Assembly: GCA_024741835.1 (NCBI GenBank) | Contig: JAENRP010000148.1 | Coordinates: forward strand, 40,489 to 104,488 | Length of the DNA: 64,000 nt | Direction of reading: 5' to 3' | From: Diplocarpon mali | Lineage: Eukaryota; Ascomycota; Leotiomycetes; Helotiales; Drepanopezizaceae | In this document: positions 35,558 to 49,474 of the stretch, piece after piece | Position numbering within the stretch: position 1 is the first letter of the stretch | Layout: each line of letters opens with the position of its first letter | Made by a program: the position numbers and the translations under genes | Notes under the pieces: model-generated | Told to the model about the DNA's origin: nothing | What the model saw: only the letters and a program-made list of their open reading frames with translations | The model's database searches: none

Positions 35558-35889
35558 TTAAATGAAGAAGTTCTTCTCTGCTAGGGATAGCTTTTAATAA
35601 TATCCTACCCCTTTTGAAAATCGATTCGCGGTTATTTCGACTTTCGATAGAATTAGGATCCTAAAGATCTTTTAAACAAACTAGGAGCTTAAGTATAGCT
35701 TATTAACTAGTATAATCGAGGAACGCTTTCATTAGCCGGATTTTCTTAACCACTCCTTTTGTAAAAGTGCTATAGGCAGAAGTTAAGAAAGTATTATACT
35801 ATTAGAACCCTTTTTCTATAGAACTCCTTTTTAACCGAATTACTACCGAAACTAAAATCGGTAAAAATGAATTCCCTACTAGCCGGAAG

Positions 35890-37250
35890 TTAGTAAATAT
35901 AGAATATACCCGGTTTATTCAGGGAACTAGCTTCTATAAGGAGTACCCTTACCCTAGCCCTTAGGGCCGGACCTTCCTCTGCTGCTAAGGGCAAGAGATA
36001 ATAATGCTATAATTAAGCTAATTAAGATAAATAAGACTTTTCAAACCCGAACGTCTTATAAGGAATAGTCTTAGGTTTAAAGGAATCCTTATAATGCTAA
36101 GATCAATCTAATTAATAATTATAAAGTAAGATTAATAGGATTGCCTAAGCTATCTTTAGCCTAAAGACCCTAGCTTATTAAAGCTAAGAGACGGCTTAGC
36201 GTATATATTAGACTATTAAGCGAGAATCTACCTACCCTTAATAAAGCGAGACCTAGCCTCTTTTAAAAGTCGATATAAATATAAAATAAATAAAAATTCA
36301 GCTAATTGAAAAGATTACCCCCTTTAATAATAGGACCTCCTTAATATATAAGTAGTAGTTAGCTTTAGTTTAAGACCGATTGTAAGTTAATACCGACTTA
36401 TATTTAAATAAGCGAGCTCGCTAAGCCCTTATTTAAGGATCTACTATAGGATAAGCCCGAATATACCTTAAACCCTAGTACCTCTTAAAGACTAACTCCT
36501 TTCGAAACTATTAAGAAATAGTAGAACTATTAAGCAGTTACTTTTTAATTAGCTAAGAGGTAGACCTATTCCGATCTACTTTCTATTACCTTTATATAAG
36601 AGAAGCCAGTTATTCTAAAGAAACTTTCCCTTAGTTTTAAGCTTGATTTTAATTAGCTATAATCTAAGGAGAGGTTTTAAGATCTAAGTAGTTCTTTTTT
36701 ATATAAAATAAGATTACCCCCTAGCTTAAAGCTGCCTACGCCCTAGCTAAGGCCTTTTAAAGGAAGGACTATACTATTATAATCAATTAATTAAATGCCT
36801 TTAATATCGAATGCTAAAGTAATTAACTCTTTAACCCTTTGATTAAAAGCAAGGCGACCTTAGTATTATATTAAAAGATATTCAATTCGCTTTTTAATAA
36901 GACTGCTTGCGGTCCGAGCGCCGGAAGTACTACCTAAGTTTCTAAGTCATTAGCCCTAAAGCCGACTACCCCTTTTCGCTAAGATATGCCAGCTAAGGCT
37001 AGTTCTCCTACTTTGCCTTTTAAGTAAGCTACCTATTAAACCTATAGTAAAATAGGTTACTATAAGACTAAGTGTCCTTCTACTAATAAGATTAATACCT
37101 TAAAAGATATAAAGGAAGCTAATCCGACTTTAGACTTAATTAAGAATAGGATTAAAATAAAGGAAGATTAGGAAAACGAAAAGGCTTAAGAAAAGACTCC
37201 TACTTAAGCTTATAAAAGTGCAACTTATTAAAGCTAGATCTTAACTCTTT
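35890..37250 (+). pseudogene. A3 gag remnant
   Basis: Collinear with A2 gag. The zinc-knuckle relic lies at about 37030-37089 (Y-x-x-x-Y-S-K-I-G-Y-Y-K-T-K-C-P). More stops than in A2. Confidence 0.7.
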
Positions 37251-37269
37251 AATAGGAGGGAAGTAATTC

Positions 37270-40200
37270 CTAACCTCTTATACTATTAGTATAAATGGAC
37301 TTAAAGTATTATTATTAGCTTTAGCAAATACTAAAGCCCTTAATTACCTATTTTTAAATTATTCCCTTTTTATATATCTTTTAAAAGCGACTGACTTTAA
37401 AATTCTTCCTCTTTTAGCCCTTATTCTTATCTATGGATTTTAAAATACTATTTATATATAAGTTATATATTATATATACTTTCACTTAATAATTAATAAA
37501 AGGCGTATTTATAACTGCCCTTAGGTTATTCTTAACCTAGGCTAGTATAATACTATTATTAAAGTTAAATAGATGCGCCGATTCCGACTTAAACTTAATC
37601 CAAAGGAAAACTAATTCGTATAGCCTTTGTATTATCCCTTATTACCCTAATTTGCAAAGGAAATCCTTATCTATCTTCCCCCTTTTAAAGGACTTCGGAT
37701 CTAAGCCGATTATTAAGCTAATATCAATTGTAAAGAATAGGAAATAGCTATAGATAAAGCTTAATAGATTAATAGAAGATAGTCTTATATCAATTTAGTA
37801 GTCTTAGCTAAGCGCGAGATCCCTATTACTATTACTAAGCTAGCGCCCCTACTTATAATTAAGCCAGATCTAGGAAAATAGTCTAATATAAATCGACTAT
37901 AATCTGACCCTATTTGCAAATGCCTTAAAGCTGCAGTCCTTATTTACAAAATCAATACTAATACCTTTTATTATAATATAAAGTATAAGGAGACTGAGTT
38001 CTTTTAAACTAGTATATATAAAGTGGATAGGATTCTAAAGGAAAGATATAAGCTTAAGAATCCTAATATTGAAAAGCTAATTAATAATCGACTTCCGAAA
38101 TAGTACCGATCTTTAAGATAAGCCTTCTTAAAAAGGGATATAGATACCCTCCCTCTCTATTAGTACTATAATTATAAGATATAGCTAAAAGGGCCCTTGC
38201 CTAATACCTATTCGCCCCTTTACTATTAATCTACTAAGGAGCTTAAGATTATAAAAGAGTACTTACTCGAGAATTTAGACAAAGGCTTTATTAAGATAAG
38301 TACTAGCCCCTTTGCTTCGCTAATACTATTTGTAAAGAAGGCCGATAGTAGCCTCCGATTTTATATAAACTATTAAAAGCTAAACGCACTAACTCAAAAG
38401 GACGCTTACCCGATTCCGAGGATAGATAAGCTTTTAAAGCGAGTATCTAAAGCCAAGATTTTTATAAAACTAGATATTCGAACCGCTTTTAATTAAATAC
38501 AAATGGACCCCGAATTAAAGGAATATACCACCTTTTAAATAAGGTACAGATCCTATAAATGCAAAGTTCTCCTATTCGGCCTTTGCAATAGACCTAGTAC
38601 TTACTAGCAATATATAAATGATATTCTTTTAAATTACTTAAATGATTTTTATATAGTATATTTAAATAATATTTTAATTTACTTTAAGAATATTAAAAAT
38701 CACTAGGGTTATATTAAAAAGGTATTGAAACGACTCTTAAAGGCTAGCCTTTAAGTAGATATTAAAAAGTGCGAGTTTTATATTACTTAAACTCGATATC
38801 TTAAATATATTCTAATAATAACCGGGATCGAACTAAACCCTAAGAGGGTCGAACTATTACGCAATTAGAAGTACTTAAAAACTATTACTAAAGTGAAGTC
38901 TTACCTAGGATTTTATAGATTCTATTAATAATTCATTTGCAACTTTAGGCTAATTACTAAACCTCTTTCTATTTTAACTCAACCGATAGTGCCTTAGAAT
39001 TGGATAGAAGAGTGCTAAATCGCTTTTAAAAAGCTTTATAAGCAATTGCTCTCGATTTAGCGAATTTACCATTTTAACCCCGACTTGCTTATAAAGCTAG
39101 AAACTAATACTTCTAATAGCATTATCGCTAGAGTACTTTCTTAGTAATACTCTAATAAGCAATAGTACCTAATTAGCTTCTATTTGCATATACTCTCTAG
39201 CTATAAACCTAATTAAGAAATATATAATAAGGAACTCTTTACTATTATTAAATCCTATTATAAATGGAGACCTAAGCTTATATCACTTAAGGAGCGAGTT
39301 GATATTTACTTAGATTACCGCTCCCTTAAGTACTTTATAACTACTAAGGTTCTAATTGCAAAATAGTGCTAATAGATAGAATTCTTATTTAACTTTAATT
39401 TTCGAATTATATATACTCTTAATAAAGACAATCGGAAGGCTAATATTCTTAGTCACCGAAAGCAAGATATGCCAATTTACAAATAAGCGAAGCTAGATAG
39501 CCGATCCTAAGCTTTGCTTTCCTTTATATAATTAGACCTTTGAATTAATACCAAACTGGCTGATAAATTTCTCGCCGAATCCGCCGAAGGCACCCTAGCC
39601 TTAATATTAACTAATACTCCCGATTTAACCTTAAATCGACCTAAGGATTCCTTTAATTTAATCGAGAAGCTTTATTAAGATAATTGTAAATCCTTTTAAA
39701 AGATTCGCACCAATCTCCCTAAGGACTACTCTTTAAAAGACAGATTGCTTTACTTTAAAGAGCGTCTTTATATATACTATAATACTCCCTTATACACTTA
39801 TCTAATTTAAGAAGCTTATAATTAACCTTTAAGCATACACCTTAATAGCTTAAAGACCTATTAGCTACTTACTCTTAAGTACTATTAGGTCGGGATAGGT
39901 TCGGACTATAAAAGATTTATTATAAACTGCAGACCTTATCAATTCTTATATTTAAAGACAATTAAATAACAAGGCCTCTTATAGCCTCTTCCTATTCCTA
40001 ATTATCCTATATAGTACTTATATATAGATTTTAAGGATTTCCCTCCTAATAAGTACAGTTTTGATCGAATCCTGGTTTTTATAAACCGACTTAATAAGAG
40101 CGCTATTACAATCCTTTATTAAAAAGATATCGACGCTTAAAGAACTACCCGATTATTTATTTAATAGATATATCGATTCAGCTATACTCTAAAGACAATT

Positions 40201-41176
40201 ACCTTAGATCAAGGCCCTTAATTTGTCTTTTTATTTTAAAGAGAGTTCTACTGTATTATTGGTATTAAGATCAAACTCTCTATAGCGTACTATAAAGAGA
40301 CTGATAGCCAAACGGAAATTATAAATAAGTATATTAATTTAAGGCTATAGCCTTTTATTAATTACTATTAATATAATTAGAGTGAACTGATTCTATTAAT
40401 AGATTATACGCAATTGACTCTCCCTTACGCTTTAATTAGTATAACCTTATATTAGCTTAAGTATAGAGTTGCACCTTAGACAAATTGGGACTAGATCTCT
40501 TTAAAAACATCCAGCCTATAGGAGAGATTAAATTAAGTAAAAGCTAGGCTAGTAGTAGAGAGGATGCACTTAGCTTAAGAAGTAGTAAAAGGCAATATAG
40601 AATGCGCCTAGGAGAAAATGCGTAAATCTATAAATTAATACTAAAGGGAGATTGATTAGAAACCTAAAGATATAATCTACCTTTTAATAAAAAATCTTAA
40701 AAACTACCGCCTTAGTAAGAAACTGGCCAATTAATAGGATAGCCCCTTTAAGGTTCTTAAGAAGATAGGCAATTTATATTAAATCAAGCTGCCTATAGGT
40801 TCTATAATATATAATATCTTTACGCTAGAATTACTATTTAAAGATCTATAGAACCCTTTATTAAGTTAGGAATAACCTTAGCCTACTATAGAAAAGATTA
40901 CTAAATAAGAAGAGTATAAAGTGTCTAAGATATTAAGTATATACCTATCTTAAGAGAACCTAAAGTACTAAGTCAAATGGATTAGTTATAATCCTAATTC
41001 AAATTAGTATTATACCTTAAATTTTATAAGATCCTTATATAAGATTCGCGACTTCTATTAGGCTAATCTTATAAAGCTAGGATTACCTCAAAACTTATAA
41101 GCTTAGCTAAAGGCTTAAGAAAGTGGTATAGATAATTATAATCACTTAGAAGATAATAAGCCAAATGCAAAATAGG
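37270..41176 (+). pseudogene. A3 pol remnant with chromodomain
   Basis: Protease near 37324 reads A-N-T-K-A, so even the catalytic Asp of D-T-G-A is Asn. The RT catalytic pair at 38665-38670 is N-N. Integrase keeps D near 40027, D at 40207 and E at 40315 (DD35E spacing). The chromodomain relic lies at about 40917-41080. The right end runs into the N gap. It has fewer open stretches than A2. Confidence 0.88.
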
Positions 41177-41206
41177 NNNNNNNNNNNNNNNNNNNNNNNN
41201 NNNNNN
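41177..41206. other. Assembly gap (30 N)
   Basis: Thirty N. A2 has 20 bases between the matching flanks (27937-27956), so the gap length is probably nominal. It lies just before a 20-A tract. Confidence 0.98.
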
Positions 41207-41289
41207 TATAAATAAAAAAAAAAAAAAAAAAAGGGAAAAAAATAATAAAAATAGAAAAATAATAATACTAGGCCTACTGCCCCCTCCTC

Positions 41290-42276
41290 TTATAACTCCT
41301 CCGACCCTTCCTCCTTTGCGCTTAAGGAGACGAGCTCCAACTCCGTTCTAAAGCTAGAGCTCGGCTCCTATCTACGCCCCTGCTTAGAACGACCCTAACC
41401 TCCTTTTGCTACCGCTAGCGCCGCCCTATTAGCCGCCGCGCCTAATGCTACCCTTGCTACTGCAAGCCCCTCTTCCCTTATAAGAGACTCTACTACTATA
41501 GCAGTCTGCTCTACTAATATAGCAATAGACCTTAAGAGGCCTAGTATAGTTTGGCTAGATTGCTCTAACCTTATTAATTAAGACTTAATAAGGTCACTGC
41601 GCTCCTATTAGAAAGTTAGCAATTGATTTAATACTAATTTAAGTTTAACTTATAGCAACCGTCGCCTAGACCCCCTTTAGCTAGCTTACTATAGCCTTAG
41701 CTATAGAGCAAAGTTCCGCAAAGCTAGCACGCTTAAGTTAAAAGCGGCTAGTTAAAGCCTTTGCGCTAGCTACTAGCAGGAGGTTAATAAGGATCCGGGT
41801 GCGCTAGACCGCCTTTTAATAAAGCATCTCGCGGTTCCCTGCCGAAACCGCCTAAGCGTTATCGTCGTCGCTGCTATCGTCCTCCTCTTACTATTAAGTA
41901 GCCTCCCTCTACCACTCCTTAAGGGCCGCGGATAGCGCCGCAAACTCCTCCCTAATATAAGAGGAAAGCTATAAATAAGTATTAGCGTAAATAGAACTTT
42001 AAAATCAATTCAAAGTACTTATAAGGATATACTCCGCCTTTTGCTCCTAGCACTAGTAGCACTTTTTACTATATTCCGACTCGAACTCGCACTTATACGC
42101 GATATCGCATATAAGGCGCCGTACGTACTGGTAATAATAAACGCAGTAGGCTACTGCGAAAGCGCCCGACGGCAAAGGGGTCGGCACTACGCATATTAGA
42201 CGCGATTCGACCCTAGACTAGGGTAAACTGACTTATAGTAGTTGGTAGTAGTAGTAATTGTTCTACTACTATGCAT
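41290..42276 (-). pseudogene. A3 antisense accessory ORF, spliced
   Basis: Counterpart of 28038-29031. The stop lies at 41290-41292 and an ATG at 42274-42276, with the intron at 41605-41689. Without the intron 902 nt remain, so there is one frame slip near the start, in the (TAG)n-type repeat at 42245-42257. The Cys motif reads C-x2-C-x6-Y, complementing A2 (C-x2-Y-x6-C). The acidic Asp/Ser run and the C-terminus E-E-G-S-E-E-L are kept. Stops are more numerous than in A2. No known family recognised. Confidence 0.7.
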
Positions 42277-42512
42277 TAGCCCTGCGCTATAGTAATAGGA
42301 GTAGGGGACCTATGCGATTATATATAGTTATTATACTAAAGAAGGAAGATCCTATAAAGGGAAAAACAAATTTGAATATATAATACGACTTACGCTAAAA
42401 CCAAATATAGAATAGTACCGTTTATATAATAACGCGCTAAGTACGTTACTATATAAAGATTATCATAACCTACTAACGCTTATAGGCAAGCGTTCTTAAA
42501 GGAGGGGGGTAG

Positions 42513-42818
42513 TGTAACAGCTGCACCCCCAACTGGTGCAATTACCTAAGAGTATAGCGTTTAAGGTTTTGCAATCTCGATTCGATATAGGGTTATTTCG
42601 AATCGACCCTAAAGGTGCAAAAGGATATTCTTATATAATATTATATAAACGGGCAAAGAGCTTAGAGCTACTTATATATATAAGGGAGAAGGGCTCTCCT
42701 ATAGGAAGGGCTCTCTAACTTCTTCGTTTCTTTCGTATTAGACCTATAGAATACGCCTTTTGCACCACTTCTTGCTACCATACTTGATCTCGCACTTCGG
42801 TGGTTCTGTGTCGTTACA
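42513..42818 (+). repeat. A3 3' LTR (306 bp)
   Basis: Starts TGTAACAG, ends GTGTCGTTACA: the clearest view of the A LTR termini. Followed by the TSD aaaga. Confidence 0.95.
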
Positions 42819-43381
42819 AAAGACAGCTTAGGGATTATTTATAGCGTACGGGTCCTATTTATCGGGAGGTAAAGGAGGGCTAATTAGAAGTTTTAGCCTA
42901 ATACTCGTTTCGGTTAAAGCGTTATAGTAAAAGGTAGAGTTATCGGTTCTCCTTGTTTATAAACCATTCGGCCAAGTCTTTAAAGTGGTCGAACTTCCAA
43001 TTGGAGAGTTACTTTAGTAAAGACACTTTTACCTTATCTTAAAGCGCCTTATATTAGTCGTTAGTCGACTTCCCTAGTTTAGAAGCTAGCCTGTAGAAGT
43101 CGGCCTAAAAGGCTATAAAGGAGGTATTTCCCTATTTAAGCTTTATCTAATTATCTTTAGCTATCTATCGCTCTATTTCTTTACTAACTTTATAAGCCCT
43201 TTATAAGATTCGGAATAACTGCGCAGCTGTCTCGATTTATCTAATAGATCCTTTTATAAGTCAATCTTAGATTAAGCTTTAAGCATCCTTTATCATTAAA
43301 CTAACAGCATATACTAAGGCGACTAATTTATTAAAGAACTCCGTATAATTAACCTTTATCTTCTACTATATATTAAAGATC
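42819..43381 (-). mobile_element. Gypsy element C, gag middle
   Basis: Minus-strand gag continuing from 35251 (across A3) to the F insertion at agatc (43377-43381). Retrotransposon-gag-like, Leu/Trp-type codons broken by stops. No intact motif. Confidence 0.65.
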
Positions 43382-43624
43382 TGTGACCGATCTGTGTATA
43401 TAGAAAGCAGGGTCACGTCCATAAGGGCAATTATATGACCAAGTCAAAACCTTTAGAGCAATCAACTTAGAATCAACAACTAAAGAAGCCAGTTGATAAT
43501 AAGAGAGCACTGCTATATATATAAGAAGGCGGCGGGTAGCGCTAGTAAAGGAAGGTATAAGAATATATAGGTCCCTAGGATCTTAGAATATATGATAAAG
43601 GCAAAGACCTATAGGTTCGTTATA
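43382..43624 (-). repeat. F 3' LTR (243 bp)
   Basis: Plus-strand ends tgtgaccgatc and cgttata. A polypurine tract lies directly next to it at 43625-43640 (minus strand aaaaagggaggtga). Confidence 0.93.
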
Positions 43625-43659
43625 TCACCTCCCTTTTTAAAAAAAGCTTGCCCTTAAGC

Positions 43660-46600
43660 GCTTATCCATTTCCTAACTATTGTTTAAATAATTGTAGTTA
43701 TCAATACCATTCGAGTATGCCTTTAGCTATAGATTAATATTCTTAAGAGGACTAAGGAGCTCTAGGTTCTTTAAATAAAAATTGCGTAGCTTAATCGGGG
43801 CGTACTTGAAGTCTGATGCGTTGTACTATATTAAATCGATATCGCGATTTAGCTATAAAGCTCTATATTCTAGCTTTCCTTACTTTTTGCGTATAGTAAA
43901 GAGGTCTTTAACCTTGTACTTATTATTACTTATAATATTAATTAGTAGCGGCGGGTCGGCTATTTACCTTAGCAAGGGATCGTTTAATACCTTGCGTAGG
44001 CATTAAGGGTAGAATACGTTATATACCTTTATAGAGTCAGGTAACTTAAGCTTATATAAGCTAAAGACTTTATTTATAATATTAAAGGGGCTATTAGTAG
44101 GGAAATCTAGCTTCTTTAACAGTCGTTGTATTAAGAAAGGGCGCATATCTAACCAAACTTGGTCTTTAAGATTAAAATTAATAGGGTAGTATAAGCGGTT
44201 AGCTTATTTAGCGTTACGTTCTTAAATATATTATAAGTGGGAGGTAGCAAGCTTTTAAGCTTTATAGTAGCGCGTAGTATAGTATAGCGCGTCTTCGCAG
44301 TTGATTTTAGTAAAGGGAGGCTCGTCGTTGGGAATATCGAGCTTCTAGTTCTAATTAGTATAGGGAGCGTAGTTATAAATAACCTCAAAGGGAGTAAGGC
44401 TGCCGAGGGAGTCGTATAGCAATATTAATTAGGCGTAGTCCATTATAGGGAGGAATTCGGACTAGTCATTTTAATAGTAACTAATAAATAGGCAAAGGCG
44501 CTTTTACAAATATTGATTATAGATTTCGGTTTGATTATCTATTTCTAAGTGGTCGGCTATAGAGAACTGGAGGTTTATATTAAGAATCGTATTAAGCTAT
44601 TTCTAAAATAAAGAGATATATTAAAGACCTTAATCAAAGGTAATTGTATAAGGAGCGCTAAAGTACTTGAAAATATAGTAAATATATAGCTTAGCGGTTT
44701 CTCTTACGTCGATCTTTTTATTATAAAGGATAGAAATAGCTTGCTTACTAAAGCGATCTATAATAATAAAGACGTTATTATAACTATGCTTATTAGTATT
44801 AGTAAATATATAGTCTATATTAATATACTCCTATAGGTAAGTAGGGATTAGCAGAGGTTATAGTAGTCCTGGCTTTTTATTATATAGGACTGATAAACGA
44901 TGATATATATAGTAGTTGCGATAATACTACTTAATATAAGAGGAGATGCTATACTAATAGTATTAGTTAGAAAGCAGCTAGTACGTTTTTGATACAAAAG
45001 GGTACGCGGTCAAAATGTTATTATATACTTCTCTAATAAGAAGAGTTCGTAAGTAGTCTATATTAGGTACTATAAGATAATCCTTATATAGAAGGAGATC
45101 TCCTTCTATAGAGTATTTGCTCGCTTATGGCAGATTCGCCTTAAGATCGGAATCCAGGGGTAAAAGAGTGTTTTGCGTATTAGTACTGCGCAAGGCTTAT
45201 AAGCGGAGAGCATATAGACTAAGTGAGGTTCTATTAGCCTTAAGGACCTGGTCTATAATGCAAAAGGCAGGAGAGAGGTCTGCGACTTTTGAAGCATATT
45301 CGTTATACTAGCCTAAGGGGCGCAGTTCTTTAAAGAGGAGTCAGGGGTCGATTTGTCTTAGTTATAGTAAAGTGCGTAAATTGCGCTAGAAGCGTTTCTT
45401 GCTATTTTGGTCATTTAGCTTATTAACGCGCTTGGTTAGGGTGTCGGCTAAGGGGTTTTAAGACCTTAGTTAGTATAAGATAATAAAGTTGTAATTGGCA
45501 AGGAGCTCGGCCTAGTGAGCTTAGTATAAGTTAAGATCTTTACTAAATATAAAGTACTCTAGTGCTTTATAATTAGTATAGACTTTGATTTTATAAGGTA
45601 ATCTTGTGAGCTTAAGGCGGAAGTGTTTAAAGGAGCGTATAATTGCTAGCATTTCTTTATTATAAATACTATAATTAAGCTCGGCGGGGGCTATAATCTT
45701 ATTATAATAAGCGACTAGGAGCCAGTTATCTTTATATAATTGCGAAAGAATAGATATAATAACTCTATTAGAAGCGTTGGTCTTCAAAAGATAAGGCAGC
45801 TCCTAGTAGTAGTATTATAGTACTAGGGCTATAATAAGAGCTTATTATAAAAGAAGGAAAGAGTGCTTGCACTTAAAGGAAAAGATAAAAGGAATATTAT
45901 TTTTAGTAAGTTTTACTAAAGGCTTGGCTATTATACTATAATCCTTAATAAAACGATAGTAGAAATTATAAAAACCAAGAAATAATTAAATACCTTTAAC
46001 AGTCGAAGGGTACTTCTAATTGGCAATAATAGATACCTTCTCTAGGTCTACCTCTAACCCTTCTATTAAGACAATAAATCTGAGGTATTTTATATATATA
46101 ATATTGAATTCGCATTTCTTTAAATCTGCTTAAAGGCCGGCGTTAATTAGTTATTAGAGCACCTTTTTAATATAGATTTTATATTTAAGTAGGTTGGATA
46201 AATAAATTAAGATATTATTAAGGTATATAGTATAAAAATTATTAAGATAATTGAAGAGGACGTCGTTTATATAGCGTTAGTATATAGCTAGACCGTTAGT
46301 AAGGCTAAATAGTAGCACCTTATACTTATTTGCTTTATAGCGCGTTCTAAATGTAGTCAGTTCTTCGGAATCTAAATCTATGTGTATATAGTGAAAAGCT
46401 TATTGTATATTAAGCTTTATAAAGATTTTAGCGCTAGAGAGATAGGCTAAGGTCTTATCGATTAATAGGAGGGGATACCGATCTTTATAAGTTAGTGCGT
46501 TTAAAGCTCGATAATTTATATAAAGGCGTAGAGAGCCGTCGGGTTTTTTAATAAAAAGGATTAGAGTAGTATAAGGTGCAAAGGATACTTTGATAAACCC

Positions 46601-47925
46601 TTTGTTAAGGTTATCGATAAGGTAAGCTTTAACGGCTTTTAGCTTTAGGATTAACATTTTATATAAAGGGGAATACTTTAAGGCCTTTTTAGCATTCTCT
46701 CTTAAGTCGATCTTATAATTATAAGGATAGTAAGGAGGAAGCTGGTTACTAGCAGATTTGCTAAAGGCTAAAGTATATTTACTATAGACTTAGGGAATAA
46801 AGGGTTCTTGCGCTAGCTTAAAGAGGCTAGCGGAGAAAGAGGCAATAGATATAAGGCCTTCTTTGTACCTCTTTAGGAGGTTATGCCGATTGCTGGTTTT
46901 ATATAGTATAAAAGAAGACTTGTAGATTAACGAGTCAATTTCATATAAGGAAGTTGTAAAAATCTCTACTTGCTTCCGATTTTTTGCGATTATATAAAAG
47001 GCGTAGGCTAATATATAGTGCAAATTCACTTAAGGTAAGGAGGGTTTAACCTTCTTCTTTTGAAATTAGGATGGCTTATGAGAATTGATAGCAATAGGCG
47101 TTTTAATAGCAAATGGGAAGGAATCGGTTAAAGGCCTTAGTATAGAGCGTAAGAGGCATACGAGCTTTTAATTATAAGAGGCGTTATACGCTTTAAACGT
47201 TACTTGCTTTATAGGAAGGGGAGCTGCTATATCACTAGGCACTCTAAGGCCTTGAACTCTTTAGTCTAGAGTCTCTTATCTTTGCTATATTAAAGAGGTA
47301 AGAGGAGGTATTATAAAAGGGTCTTTATCTAGGCTAGAAATATATAAATCTATCGAAGCTAGTTAAGTGGCTAGCGAGATAGGGAGCAAGGCGTTAATTT
47401 ATTAGTTTATAGTAGTATCTTGGCGCTTAGCGTCTTATTAATAGCGTAGGTTAACCAGATCTTATTAAAGGTTAATTAGTTTGGTATTTCTTATATAAGT
47501 GATCATTAGTAGGTAAGAAGAAGGCCAAATTAGCTTACGGCCTGCGATATCGATTTGCATATGATATTCTTCAAACTAGCGTCGCCTAATAATTATACTA
47601 TAGTTTCTAAGGTTTATAATAAGAAAAGGAGTATAAGATTGCAAACGATTGTTAATTGTAAGATTTAAAAATATATAATAAGTGATTATAGTTCCTTATA
47701 TACTATTATATCCTTTGATAAGGAATAGAATAGGTAGTTAGTGAAAAATAGGCTGTAGAAATTTAGAAAGAGATTTAATTAAGGAAAAATCGATTAATGC
47801 ATAACTGTTAGCTCTTATATCAAGAAGTGTAGACACTTTATAAAATAGGCCATTCTTAGTAAGCTTAACTATTATAGTTAGAGCTTTACCACTTAAGAGC
47901 TTTATTAAATTAAGGTATTGCATAT
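43660..47925 (-). pseudogene. F pol remnant with chromodomain-like tail
   Basis: Reading down the minus strand: protease with L-L-D-I-R-A-N-S near 47820 (D-T-G-A expected); RT with L-F-I-K-K-P-D-G-S-L-R-L in the open stretch 46400-46657; RT catalytic pair at 46214-46219 turned into Y-L-N-N. RNase H sits at 45521-45787 (N-Y-S-I-Y-N-K-E-M-L-A-I-I and T-N-Y-K-A-L-E-Y-F). Integrase lies at about 44300-45100. A C-terminal segment at 43660-43930 (G-K-L-E-Y-R-A-L...Y-N-A-S-D-F) resembles the A2 chromodomain. Dead by stops and RT loss. Confidence 0.85.
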
Positions 47926-47929
47926 CCTT

Positions 47930-49440
47930 AAGGAGGCCTAGGAAGGAGGCTTTGCCTAAGTCCTTCCTTTTCCCTTCGGATTAGCTTTTGGCTAATTGTT
48001 AAGATCAATCAATAGCTTATTATTAAGGACGTCTATTAAATCAACCTTAAGCTTATTGATCTAGGGGGAAGGCGACGAGAAGCGTTAAACGTTAGAGGAA
48101 GAGGCAGGGGGGGTTGACCTGCCTGGAGCGCCTTAGGAGCTACTACAGGGGTATTGTATAGGGCCAGGCGAAGGAGAGCGTTGATCATGGTGATAGTTAT
48201 TATAGCTTGCCTTAGGGGCTTGGTAAGAAGGAAGGTAAGCTTTCTGACCGGTCTTCGAAGCGGCAGGAATAGAACGGCGCAAAGGGGTTGCTATTAAAGA
48301 GGGGGTAGCCGAGTATAAGGTTTCCTTAGTATAGATGCTAGTATCTTCTAATTAAATGGCTTCTACCTACTCTTTAAGAGTTTTCGTACGTCCTTATTGC
48401 TAGTAGAGTCGCGTACGAATATATGCTATTATTTTTTCGCAAAGGGCACTTTAAAGGCAGTATTTATTAATAATATCGGCAATAGAAGTAAGTCGACTGA
48501 ACTTAAGGTAGAATTCCTAGAATGGCTATTTATAAGTCATGCGGAGCTTTTAGAAGTCGAGCTTAGCATTATCTTATTCTATAGGGTTAGTAAAGAAATC
48601 TATAAGTTCCTTAATTAGCTGCTTAAGAGAGGTAGGATCTTATTAGTCTTAAACCTTAAGCGTAAGGAAGTCGTGCGTAATACCTTCTATCTAATTAAGG
48701 ATATAGTTCTTAATTAAGCGTTTTAAGGGAAAGTAAGTATAGTAGTCGTCTAGGTTATTAAGGATTCGAGATTCTTATAGCTTGGCCTAATATTCCTTCC
48801 TATTTAATAGTTTTTCAGTAAGGTAAGGTACCTTATCAATTCGGGGACGTCTACTAATAGAGGGAGCTATAGAAGCTTGGAGGTCGGGAGTACCGGCTGA
48901 AGTAGAAAATCGTACTTGCTAGCGAGGGAAATGGTCTTCTTTAACTAAGGGGATTGGAGTTTAGGTTTATCGTAGCGTTAAAGAAGAGGGGGAAGTAGCA
49001 GCAGCAGCACTTAGCGCGCGAGGAGTTTAAGAGTCTCGCTTTGCTAAAGCTTATTTAAGCTCTTGTATTCATTTAAGGAGCTTAGCTATCGTTAGATTAT
49101 TATTAGCTTAAGGTGCTAGAGCTAAAGTAGCAATAAGAGTTAGAATAGTAGCAGCTATTTGCTTCTTTATCTATAGTTGAAAAGGGGGTTCTTCAGCTTC
49201 TTCCTTAGAGCTTTTAGAAGTAGCTAGGTTTTAAGGAGGAGCGTCGGATCTTCTTATTTTGCTAGATCGACTAAACGCAGAGGCGTCTTCATCAATAGGA
49301 GGAGAGGAGGTAGTGCCCTTAGGCGGTTGTCGTTATTGGAGGGCTATGCTTTAGAATAAACTGGAATAGGCCTTCTTTCTATTCGCGATAGTAGTATGCT
49401 TAGCGTAGAAAGGAATCTATTAACTTCGAAAGTTTACTAT
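47930..49440 (-). pseudogene. F gag remnant
   Basis: Minus-strand gag, with a capsid-like helical part (about 48360-48860) and a Pro/Ser-rich C-terminal part near 48080-48200 (S-P-S-P-G-P). Stops are fewer than in pol. Start not fixed. No zinc knuckle was seen. Confidence 0.65.
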
Positions 49441-49474
49441 TATTTCGTCGATATAGTAAGAGAGTTATTAATAA

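Larger units (their letters stand above)
35252..42818 (+). mobile_element. Gypsy chromovirus A3, complete, TSD aaaga
   Basis: Complete 7567-bp family A element with 306-bp LTRs and perfect duplications (aaaga at 35247-35251 and 42819-42823), inserted in C. It is collinear with A2 but more heavily mutated. An assembly gap of 30 N lies at 41177-41206. Confidence 0.96.

Noticed and set aside
42536..42718. 60-codon plus-strand ORF
   Set aside because: Lies wholly inside the A3 3' LTR, so it is non-coding by position.
45117..45311. 64-codon plus-strand ORF
   Set aside because: Antisense to integrase of element F; no supporting signal.
48397..48618. 73-codon plus-strand ORF
   Set aside because: Antisense to F gag, where the minus strand reads as capsid-like protein.
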